The notes under the pieces are model-generated. The model ran no database searches, was not told the origin of the DNA, and saw only the letters and a list, made by a program, of their open reading frames with translations. Positions 9,618 to 20,600 of a stretch of DNA of 64,000 bases are shown piece by piece. The translations under genes were made by a program, and so were the position numbers. Origin of the DNA: Lachnospiraceae bacterium (GTDB lineage Bacteria; Bacillota; Clostridia; Lachnospirales; Lachnospiraceae); contig JALEJP010000062.1 in NCBI GenBank assembly GCA_022769625.1, positions 17,252 to 81,251 on the forward strand, written 5' to 3'. Position 1 is the first letter of the stretch. Every line of letters starts with the position of its first letter.

Positions 9618-9651
9618 ACGCTGCAGAACAGATTTTCTCTGTCTGCAGCGT
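9618..9651 (-). terminator. Hairpin terminator after the small lipoprotein gene
   Basis: ACGCTGCAGA (9618-9627) pairs with TCTGCAGCGT (9642-9651), 14 bases past the stop of the lipoprotein gene. The U tract on the minus strand is weak (TTATTCTC). Confidence 0.65.
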
Positions 9652-9664
9652 CATTTTATTTCTC

Positions 9665-10084
9665 TCAGCGATTATCTGTCCGGTTCGTGCCGTCATCCAC
9701 CACATCATCCACAGCATCTCTCACTGCGTCCCCTGCATCTCTGACTGCATTTCCTGCATCATCCAGCACACCGTTATTTCCATCTGTTCGTCGGCTGGCA
9801 TCGTTCTCCGTGCCGTTATTGTTTCCATTTGTCTCCGTTCCGTTATTGGTCAGTCCGTTTGTTTCTGTATGGTTTTGTAAATTCGTATCTTGCTGATTAT
9901 TGGTCTGTCCGGTACTTTCCGACTGACGGCTGCTCTCCGTCTGAGACGCACTTTCTGTCTGTACCTTGTTTTCTGTGCCATTTGTTGTTCCCGTACCGCC
10001 CGTTCTGTTTCCGGAGCATGCAGTAGCACTCATCAGACAGCATAACAATCCGGAAACTGCCAGAATTTTCTTAAACTGTTTCAT
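9665..10084 (-). CDS. Small Asn/Thr/Glu-rich lipoprotein, unknown function
   Basis: A 139-aa protein with a lipoprotein signal: MKQFKKILAVSGLLCCLMSA followed by lipobox TAC, giving a lipidated Cys at about residue 23. The mature part is low-complexity: Asn/Gly/Thr/Glu/Ser/Gln-rich repeats up to about residue 100, then an Asp/Ala/Val-rich stretch (AGNAVRDAGDAVRDAVDDVV) that could form an amphipathic helix. No enzyme motif is visible. The start is clear (AAGGAGAATATT before ATG). It sits just after a SpoVAF-like gene, so a spore-related role is possible but unsupported. Confidence 0.8.
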   Translation of the reverse strand: MKQFKKILAVSGLLCCLMSATACSGNRTGGTGTTNGTENKVQTESASQTESSRQSESTGQTNNQQDTNLQNHTETNGLTNNGTETNGNNNGTENDASRRTDGNNGVLDDAGNAVRDAGDAVRDAVDDVVDDGTNRTDNR

Positions 10085-10160
10085 AATATTCTCCTTTTCT
10101 GCATTATTCTCGTAAGAGCTTCCCTCGGCTCACACTTAATATGCATCCGAAACCTGTTTT

Positions 10161-11576
10161 TTATTCATAATCAAAACGTATTCGGCTTCGAAAGATTCTT
10201 CTTGCAAGCTGCTTTCCATCAAAGGGAATCAATGGATACAGATAACTTTTTCCAGAAACCGTTTTATTCATCAGCATCATCAGAAAAACAACCACAAGGC
10301 CAATCACATATCCATACAGTTGAAAAGCTGCTGTCAGGATAAGCAGTAAAATCCTCATAAATTTCAGCGCATATCCCAGTTCATAGCTGGCCTGCGTATA
10401 ATTTGCGATAGCTACAAATGCCATGTAAAGCATACTTTCAGAATTGAACCAGCCAGACTGTACTGCAAATTCCCCTACAACCAAACCTGCAATCACACTC
10501 AGCGGTGTAGTCAGCATACCAGGAGTATTGATTGCTGCCAGTTTCAGACCATCAATGGCAAATTCCAGAATAAGCAGCTGTACAAAAACCGGAACATTGA
10601 CGGCATCTCTGACCGCGATAAATGAAAAACGTTCCGGAATCCACTGCGGATTTTGCAAAAAAAGCAGCCAGGTTGGTGTCAAAAGCAAAGTCAGAACTGC
10701 GATCATCATCCTTGTCAGACGAAGATAGGTTCCGGTTACCGGTGGAAAATAAAAGTCATCTGCCTCCTCCATGATATCAAAAACAGAAACCGGAAGAATC
10801 ATGACTGCAGGAGAATTATCCGTCAAAAGTACGATTTTTCCATCCAATACTTCTGCCGCTGCCGTATCCGGGCGCTCCGTGTATTTAAACTTGGGAAACG
10901 GATTGTACCATTTCCGTGGATAGAGACACTCTGCAAGGCTTTCCTGATTCATAGTCAGGGCATCCGTCCGTATTTCTTGAAGCCTTGTTTTTACCGTTTC
11001 CAGAAACTCTCTGTCAATCCGGTCTTCCATATAGCAGAGAACCACATCCGTATGGGATGTTTTTCCGATGTTTACCATTTCCATGGAAAGCTTTGGACTT
11101 CGGATACGTCTTCGTATCAAAGCAGTATTGAACACAATGGTCTCTACAAATCCATCTCTTGGTCCACGCAGTACTTTGTCTTTATCCGGTTCTTCCACAC
11201 TGCGCATGGGATACGTGCGGCAGTCAATGGCAAAACATTTGGAATATCCGTCGATAAAAAAACACATCACACCGGAAAGTATACTGGTTACAATCTCTTC
11301 CCTCTCTTCCAGAAGCTCAACTTCCACATACGGCATGGCATCTCTGGATAGCTGTGTACTGTCATCCGGCAGATCCTCCGGTGTGACAGAATAAAAGAAT
11401 TCCAGAAGCTTTTCCATAATGTCATCTTTCACAAAACCATCTATAAAATAGTAGCATGCCTGCCTGTCTGCAACCATCGTTGTCCTGGAAATAATATCAA
11501 AGTTTTTATCTGTTCGAAGCTTTTCCTGTAAATATCTTCTGTTTTCTTCCAGATCTGTTGATATTGTTCTGTCCAT
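10161..11576 (-). CDS. GerA/SpoVAF-family spore germination membrane protein
   Basis: A 471-aa member of the GerA A-subunit family. The N-terminal soluble region (about 1-270) includes GPRDGFVETIVFNTALIRRR and DNSPAVMILPVSVFD, family hallmarks, followed by about five membrane segments (about 290-445). GerA proteins form nutrient-sensing channels in the spore inner membrane; SpoVAF helps germination signal spread or DPA movement. The length and the short N-terminus favour SpoVAF over a full GerAA receptor, and no gerB/gerC partners or other spoVA genes lie next to it. Start ATG follows GAGGTGAGAAC. Expression is likely sigma-G dependent, but I do not see a clear promoter. Confidence 0.85.
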   Translation of the reverse strand: MDRTISTDLEENRRYLQEKLRTDKNFDIISRTTMVADRQACYYFIDGFVKDDIMEKLLEFFYSVTPEDLPDDSTQLSRDAMPYVEVELLEEREEIVTSILSGVMCFFIDGYSKCFAIDCRTYPMRSVEEPDKDKVLRGPRDGFVETIVFNTALIRRRIRSPKLSMEMVNIGKTSHTDVVLCYMEDRIDREFLETVKTRLQEIRTDALTMNQESLAECLYPRKWYNPFPKFKYTERPDTAAAEVLDGKIVLLTDNSPAVMILPVSVFDIMEEADDFYFPPVTGTYLRLTRMMIAVLTLLLTPTWLLFLQNPQWIPERFSFIAVRDAVNVPVFVQLLILEFAIDGLKLAAINTPGMLTTPLSVIAGLVVGEFAVQSGWFNSESMLYMAFVAIANYTQASYELGYALKFMRILLLILTAAFQLYGYVIGLVVVFLMMLMNKTVSGKSYLYPLIPFDGKQLARRIFRSRIRFDYE

Positions 11577-11595
11577 GTTCTCACCTCTTTCCAGT

Positions 11596-11639
11596 TATAG
11601 TTTTCCTTTTTTTCTGGAAACTATACCATCCATATGGTT
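11596..11639. other. Inverted repeats between giant adhesin and spoVAF-like gene
   Basis: TATAGTTTTCC (11596-11606) pairs with GGAAACTATA (11616-11625) with one bulge. Next to it ACCAT/ATGGT is followed by TTTTTT on the plus strand. The U-tract points away from the resident genes, so its role is unclear. Confidence 0.4.
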
Positions 11640-11684
11640 TTTTGATGATTGCTTCAGCCCCTGCTGCGTTAGACATCGTTTTCT

Positions 11685-14600
11685 TCAGCAACGCTTTTTC
11701 CTTTTTTTCCACATCACAGCCGCTGCGAAAACAGCCATACTATTGATCACAAGCCATACTGCTGCATCCATAGTGTCTCCAGTTCGGGCAGCTGTATTTT
11801 GCCTTCCCTCTGTGACATAAGTACCCCCGTTTCCTGATCCGTATCCCTGCGCCGTGTTTCCTCCTGCCGAAGTTAACGATGTTTTTTTCTTTGTCTCTTC
11901 CCCTTTCTTTTTTAATTCAATTTTGTATGTCTGAAGGTTGGAAACTGCTTTTACCGTAATGGTTTTCTTTTCCGGCTTTTGATAACCATCCGGTACTTTT
12001 TCGGTAGAAATGGTATATCCCATGGGAATGACCTTCTCCTTTATTGTTGTAAGTGTAATGTTTTTCCAGACGGTTTTCCCATTTTCGTCCATCACCGTCA
12101 CCTTCACTCCATCCAGTATAGACTGCGTCTTTTTATCCACTGCCACAATTTTAATTACCGTTGGACGTACTTCCACCTGAAAATCCTGTATTTCGGCTGT
12201 ATCTCCTCTCACCTGAATGGATGTCTTTGACAGAAGCACATATCCTTCCGGTACTTTATCCGTTACAATGTCACAGCTTCCCGCCGGAACATGGGTATAC
12301 AAAACCGGAAGCTCTTCTGATTTTTCCCCAAACCTTCCTGTTATATGTGCGAAAATTCCATTTATTATTTTTTTCGCTTCCGTTTTCTCTGATACCGTGG
12401 ACGCCAGAGCATATCCCGTAATGCGAACTGAGATCGGCAGTACCATAATTTCAAATGTCTGAATCTCTCTGGTATCCTTTACTTCTATTCTGGTTTTTTC
12501 CGGCACAACATACCCTTCCGGCACGGCATCTACAACTGCCTGATACACTCCCACCGGAAGCTTTTTCCAGATTTCTTCCTCACCGGCTCCGGATTCCCAG
12601 GCTCCATCCTTTCCCGACGGATTATTTTCAGCCAGAACCGGCTTTCCTTCTGCCGTTTCCAGATGGGCCTTCACCTTTCCAAGTGGAATCTTCCGTTTCC
12701 CATCCAGTTCAAAAACAGAAATGTGCACTTCTGTCACATCATCTTCCATTACGATCTCCTGGGGGCTGTACACTCCGTCCCTGGCATCCTCCACCACAAA
12801 GGCTACATCCTCTGCCGTAACATATCCGGGGGCCGGGGCAATTTCACGCAGGGTGTAGGCCGCTCCCGTCTTCAACCCTTCCACACAATGTGCCTGTTCC
12901 GTGGTGGTCCAGCTTTCCACACAGGTATTTCCCTCATAAATGGCCAGCTTTGCTCCTGCCATGTTTTCATCGGTATCTCTGGCTTTTTTTCTGACATTCA
13001 CTTTTGTTATTTCGTTTGTAAAACGGATCTGATACGTCTGTACCGGTACTCCACTCTCTTTCCAGGATGCGTCTACCAGAATGATCTCACTGCTGCTCAC
13101 ATATCCTTCCGGTGCTTCCAGTTCGGCAATATAGTACCTTCCATTCGGCAGTGCACGATCAAACTGCGCTTTTCCATCTGCATCCGTCTCTTGCGTTTCA
13201 ATCAGAACATCCTTTTCCAGAAGAATCGTTCCGTTTGCTGTACAAATATCTTCTCCCGCATACAAACCAAAAACTGCGCCGGAAAGAACCTTCTCTTCCT
13301 GATCGGCATCACACTTTATTACCTGGATATCCACCTGCTGTCTTTCATTATAAACCGGTATGGTCCCCTCTTCCGGATACACGGTGTCCATATCCTCTCC
13401 CTTATCTGACAACGTAAAAAAGAGATTTTGCTCGTTTTTTCGATATCCTTCCGGAATACCGGTTTCTTTTAAACAATACTGCCCCAGATACAGTCCCTGA
13501 AATTCTGCCATCCCGGCAGCATCAGTCTGTATCACTGCCTGCATTTTTTCCTTTTCGCGAACTCTGCATTCCACAAGATCTCCTGCGTGAAACAGAATTC
13601 CGGTCACTCCATCCGGATGGCAGATATCTGTTTCTGCAAACACAGAAAACTCAACCTGCTTTAGACCGCCTTTCACATAACCAAACCAGGTCTTCACCAG
13701 ATTAAAAAGTTTCTCCCCTGCATGAATCTTTCGATCCACTGTATTCAGAAGCTCCCCTGTTTTTGAGATGCTTACATTTCCCGTCACAAATGCATTCTCC
13801 AGCTCAAACACTGTCGGATCCGGCAGATTTTCAAAACCGTCATCGGTAACAATCTGTGGAATCGAAAACGTCACTTCCTGTTTCTTACTTTTTGTCAGAA
13901 TACCCTGCATTTGGTTCGGTATATAGATTTCTGAAACATAACCATTTCTTGGCATGATCTCTGTGATCTTATATATTTTTTCCGGAATCAGGCCTGTGAT
14001 CACATGACCTTTTCCTTCTGTGTTTTCCGTATGAATGACAGAATGTATTTCTCCGTTTTCATCGCTGATCTGTAAAACCGCACCTGCAAGCTCATTCCCG
14101 GTCTTATCGTCCTTTAAAAACAGTTTCGCATGCGTAACTGCATTTTTTATACTTCCCTGCATGCGGACTATGAAAACCTCATCATCCCTCTTATAGGATT
14201 CAAAGTCAAACAAAATCTCTGTACCGGACAGATAATATCCATCCGGAGCTTTTGTCTCCTTCACAGTATAAGTTCCCATGGGAAGATCTGTGTGAAAAGC
14301 GGCTCTTCCATATGCGTCCGAAACAGCCCGCTCGATTTCTGTTCCTGCCGGTATCACTACGCTCCCACTGACATCCGTGATATCTTTTTTCGCATAGAGT
14401 GTGAATTCCGCACCTGCCGTCTCCGACTCTCTTTCACCGTCTGCTCCTGTTTTGATTATTCCGGTCCTGCCCTTTAATTCATCGTTAATAATATTTCCAG
14501 GATCCTGCTGATCTTCTCTCTGATCCGGATCCTGTCCGATATCCGGCAGCTGTCTTGGATTAACAAAAGTAATCTCCGCCTCCATATCTGTCTGACTATT

Positions 14601-17600
14601 ATCCTCCTGGCTGATCTCCACCGTTTTACAACAGTCGGAACGACTTCTGGTGAACCCTTCCGGAGCCTTTATTTCCGTCACTTCATACCTGCCGGTGTAT
14701 AATCCGGAAAGTGTGGCATTTCCTTTTTCGTCGGTCACAAGATACGCAATCTTTTCACCTGCATGGTAAATCTCAGGACTGTAGCCGTCCGGATGAAAAA
14801 TCGTTTCCTTCGCTGAAACCTCATATCCGGCACCAGGAAGTCCCTGAAGCTTATATCGGATTTCCTTAAGCTTGCCACCTGATATCTTTGTTTCTGGTAT
14901 CTCTCCTTTTTTACACACGCACAGATTCCCCTGCACCGATTTCTGGAACAGGCTTAACACCTGTACACACTCCTCATCCTCCAGCAGAATTTCTGCCACA
15001 TTTTCTTTTATGTTTATAGGGTTCTGCTGTTTTCCACGGAAAAATCCAGCTGCTGTCTCGTATCCGTCTTTCACATGCAAAGAAAGATAGTCCTTTTTTT
15101 CATAAAGATTCCATTGGTAACCGTTTCTCGCCTTCGTTACCTGAATCTGGTATACTCTTCCCGGCTGAAGTCCCCGAATCAGCACATTTTTATCATGAAC
15201 ACTGGACTCTCTGCATACCGTGTTTCCAGCTTCATCCAGAATGGAAAAGCATACATCATCCAGCTCTACTTCTGTCTCATAATCCATAAAATTCACCTGA
15301 AGCATTGTCCTGTAATTTGTAAAAACCTCGGTAAATTTCAGAATTTCTCCATTATCCGGCTGAAAGCGGGCATCAATCTGATGAACCTCAGAAGACAAAT
15401 AATATCCGTCAGGTGCTTTCTCTTCCCGTACATAGTAAAACGCCGTTGGCAAATCCAGATCAAAAACTGCATTTTCCCTTTGATCCACAGCATTTCCTGT
15501 AGCTGCCTCTGCCAGAAGAGTGTCTTTTTTCACAAGAACGGTCTGGCCATCTGCCGCAAGAATATCCTGACCGGCATACAGTCCAAACACAGCTCCCGCC
15601 AGAACACCTCCATCCTCCGCATCCTGTTTAGACACCTGAATTTTTACCTTCTGCCTTGGAATATCATACAGCGCATTCTGATAAACGATTGGTATTTCCT
15701 GACCGGCATAACTGATCTCAAAAGTCTTCGGACTGCTGTTTTTTTCTGTCAGCGCATAACCTTCTGCTGCTTTCGTCTGTTCCACCATATAGATACCAAG
15801 TGGAAGTCCATACCAGGAAAAACCGGCTGCTTCCATCGGTCCGGTCCAGGCTTTTCCTTCTCCGTCTGTGACAAGACGCACAACCTCACTGCCTTTCGCA
15901 AAAAGCAGGGTCTGATTCTCGCCGCCTTCGCCTGAGTAAATATTTTCAGCTGCCCGTACCGTAAAAACATTTCCCGGTATTCCCCGATATTCATATTGAA
16001 ATCCTGTCTTCTCACTGAAATTTTTCAGCACCTGTCCTTCCGCATAGATACTGAGTTTCCCCACTGCAGGGTCATTTGTCTGACACACTTCCGTAACAAA
16101 ATGTCCTGCCAGACGGTCATACCCACACTTCTCTTCAACGGAGCCGATATTTATTTTTAAACGCCGGTCTTTTGAGGCTTTTTCTGAAGGGTTCCATTTT
16201 CCCACATCATCCAAAGACAGAGAAAGGGAATGTACCGCCTCCCATTCCGGCATCCCAAACGCTGCTGCTTCAAAAAAAGTATTTTCCTTCCTTGTCCGGT
16301 ATACCCCTTCAAATCCCTGTTTTATATAACCCTGGGGTGCTTCCACCTCTTCCAGAATATAAAGACCTGCCGGAAGCGGTTCGGTCGTTGCCACATAGGT
16401 ACCGTTGTTTTTTCCATCTGCATCTTTTCTGACTGCCGTTTCATATGGATTCTCATAAGAGCCTGCAATTTCTCCGTTTGTATAGGCCACAACCAGGTTT
16501 CCAAAGTGATTGATATAATTGATCTTCTCTTCACTGGTCTTATCTTTCATATACCATTTGAAATAGGCTCCCTCCACATCGTGAATCACATACTTTGCCC
16601 CAGGCTTTGCTACCTTTCTTCCTGTAAAGGCATCCTCCTTTGTAATCTTCAGATAACTGGTTTTCGGCTGATCCCAGAGAGCAAAATCCGGAAGCTTTTC
16701 ACCTTTTCCATCCCCTTTCACCAATTCATCTGCAGCATCGGAATCAATGGTAATCACTCTCGGCGTGACTGCTGTTTTGCCTTCCGGCACGGTTGTTTCT
16801 ACCAGCAGATAATGCCCATATGGAAGCATCGGACTTTCCAGTATTCCGTCTTTGTCAGAATAAAACTCCTTGCTCCTCTCTTCCTTTCCCTCTTCATCAT
16901 AGAGCAGAACAGTAGGAAGTTTCTTCATTGCAGAATAATCAAGTGTGTCCCGATCCCGGTACAGATCTATGATTTTCTGCACCAGTTCCTCATCCGAAAG
17001 TGCCAGGTAGGCTCCTTTCTCTTCTCCTGCTTCTTTCTCAAGCTCGGAAATACTGAATACAGAAAAACCGGCTCCTTCCATCCATTCCAGATCCGTCTCT
17101 TTATTATCTCCGGTCAGCTTAAAACAGCGAATTTTCTGTTTTTTCACAGACTCACGGCTGGTAAGAGAACGCTTCACCACGGGAATATCTTCTCCCTCAT
17201 AGGAACAGTCCACCTCATATATTTCATCATCCGCCAGATAACCCTCCGATGCCCTGATTTCTTTCACATAATACTTTCCAAGCGGAACCTGTTTAAACCA
17301 GAGCATTCCCTGACTGTCGGTAGCCTGTCTGGATATTTCCATATCCTTTTCATATAGTACTTCTTTTGTGCCTTCCGGAGACCAGATCGTTTCCAAAGCA
17401 TACAGGCCATAAACGGCTCCCTCAAGCGAAGCCTCCTGCTGCGGCTTTGAAAGACCCGATTCTGCATCCAGCTTTTTCAAGGTGATTTCCGCACTTACCT
17501 CTTTATTATAGAAAACGGAAGCTTCCTTTTCCTCTGTTACCGGAAAAGAGTAAACATCCGTCCGGTCATCCCTGTATTTCCATGTAAAGCTGTATTCTTT

Positions 17601-20600
17601 CTCCCGGGACTGTCTGCAATAATTTTCCGGAGCCTGTATCTCTTTTACATAATAAGAATATCCACATGGTATATCCGTTCGGAAGCTGCAGGAACCGTCT
17701 GACTTACTTACCGCCTTTGCCAGCAGAGCTCCTTTTGGTACTGCAATCTGTCCATCAATACAGACTGGTTCTCCTGCATACAGTCCAAATACGGCACCGG
17801 AAAGTCCTGCGCGGGTGTTCTCAGACTTTTTCCACACCGTAACGGATGCTCTCGGCCTGTCGTTCTCAAATACAAGCTCTTCAAATACCGCTTCCTTCTT
17901 CTGCTGGCTGCTGCAGTCCAGAGTAACCCTCCGGCTGGCTTCCTCTTCTGTCTTTCCGATTACAAATCCTTCCGGAGCCTTTACCTCTGTTACAATATAT
18001 TTGCCGGGGTACAGCATTTTGCTGACTGCTTTTCCGTCACTTCCCGTTTCCAGTTCATCCGCCGTCTCTCCTTTTTTCAGTTCCAGGGTGACACCATCCG
18101 CCTGATAAATATCCTCTGCCGCTGTAATTTCAAACTTTGCCCCCGGAAGCGGTTTCTTTTCGTAGAAAAAATGTATAATTTCTTCCTGCCTCTCTGTTCC
18201 TTTTAACACCTCTCCAATCTTTATTACTGAGATTGCAGCCCTTTTGGGGGAATTCAGAAAAGTATTCCCATCTTTTGTGTTAGAAAGCAACAGTGTTTTT
18301 CCGTCGTTTTCTGCGCTGACCTGAAAATCATAGGTTTTTCGATCCTTTTTCGGATCCTCCTCCTGATAATCACCAAAATACGCCTCGGGTGTTTCTTTTT
18401 CCTGCACCCGAAATTTCCCCTGGTTGTCTGTCTGATAGTAGAGTTTACTGCTTTTTGCAGTCCCATTCTGGTCTGTGACAAATTCTTCTTTTTGATTCTC
18501 CGTTCCAAAACAGGAAACATACTTTTGTTCTTTCTCACTCCACTGCTCAACCGCAAAGACAGCTCCTTCTACGGCTTTCCCCGTGAGAGCATCTGTTTTT
18601 TTCACCTGAATACGGATCCACTGCGGCTCATCTACACATGCTTCTTCACCCTGAAAGGTGATTTTCTCTTTTTCAAGTCCGGAAAGAACAAACTCCTTTT
18701 CCCAGACATCCTTTCGATACCCGTCGGGAGCTTTTGTTTCCACCAGTTTGAATTTGCCCTCATTCTCACCGGTATAGGTCAAAATATCTCCGCTTTCGCA
18801 GAGGCCATTCTCTCCACCTTTCAAAACCGCAGCAGGTTCCCTTGCATATGCACCATTTTTCCATTCATAAATGGAAAACTCCGCACCTGGAAGCACTTCT
18901 CCGGTCAGGCTGTCCCTTTTCTCCACTGACACACTGGCAGGAGACATCGGCACTGTGGTTGTCACCGTTTTGGAATCCACTGTCTTTCCATCGGAACTTG
19001 CATGAGCCTGATTCCGGATCACTGCTTTCTGCACCTCTTTTTCCCACCGGTTTTTCAAAGCGGCTTCTTTTCTGATACCCACCGTGATCCGGAAATAATA
19101 CGTATGTCCGTAAAATCCAAGATTACGGATATTGCTGCACTGCGCAAGAAACGACTGCTTTTTCTGTATCGTCCAATAGACGGATGCATCCGCATTGTTT
19201 TCATTTGTTACTGAAACCTGGCGTATCTCAAGATAATCATCCAATGTGTCAAAGACACTCCAGTCCTGATAGATCGTTCCTTCGGTTTCCATGGGAACCG
19301 TTGTCATCAGGGTGTAGGTAAACGTTTCCTCCCGATTTGACAACGTGTTGGATGCCACCATTGTCTCATCACTGTCTGAGACATATTTTTCTATCTGCGG
19401 GTGTGCACTTGGAAAAATCTTATAGGATTCCGCAGAAATTCCTCCTGATGGTGTCAGGGAGGTACCGAGATCATTTTCCGGGCGGACGAAGGTAAACGTC
19501 ATCCAGGCGGAAGTACCCTGAATCAGCGCAGACAGCATGAATCCTTTGTCCGCCGATGTCTGATTCAGACCGGAAATATCATAATAATAATTTCTGCTGT
19601 TTACCACTGACATCCGCAGATTGGGAAGTGTCTCTGCATCCGCAAACACCCTGCCAAATCCTTCCTTCAGTACGATTCCCTGAAACAGGTCGATATCCCG
19701 GAATGTCACATATCCTTTCACGCTCACCGCGGCTTTTGTGTCGGATCGGAAATATTCCATTCTTACATCAGCCCAGTCCACCTTATAAGTTTCGATTCCA
19801 GGACGATTTGGAACAAAACGGAACATCGCACCGTTTCTCAGTTCAAAATCTGTCAGCGTCACTTTAATATCCAGCCATTGTCCCTGATAAAACATACTGT
19901 TCCGATACCATGCGAAGTATTTGTTTTTATCATTTTCTGTCAGAGAAATGCAGCCTTCTTTCCCTTTCAAAGCTCCTTTATCCGGCACAAATGTCTGAGT
20001 GCTGAAATTTGTCTCAATGGATGTCACAGTGCGGACATATCCCTCATACCCTTCCGGAATCTGCGTATGAACATTTCCAACTGTCACAGCGGTAACCTGA
20101 TCCAGCGTGACCGCTTTTTGACGGGCTGTCAAATATATGCTGTTCTGTCCCGCTGCGCGGGCCATCTTTTCCGGCGCTGTTTGATCCTCCGTTTCTTCCT
20201 GCTTTTTTGTTTCCTCCTTTTGTTCCGGCCCCGGAAGCTCTTTTTCGGAGGTTTCTGTCTGTATCGTTCCCCCCTTATCCGTCATGCCATACGGTTTTTC
20301 TGATTCTGCACCGGGTTCCGATTCCGTTGCAGGCTTTTCTTCCCGGATATCCGTCTCCTTTTCCGATGACTGCCCGGGATTTTCCAGGTTTTCAATGTCA
20401 TCTGGTGACATACTTTCCGTTTCCCGGTTTCCGCCTGCTTCCTGAGGCTCTGTGATCTTCATATCCGTCTCCGGTTCCTGTTTCCCTGCCTCATCTGATT
20501 CTCCCGTCTCTGCTTCCTTTTTTTCTTCTTCTGCTGCTGCTTCCATCTGATTCTGTCCTCCAAATCCTGTATCAACTGACGCGTATACAGACATCGGAGA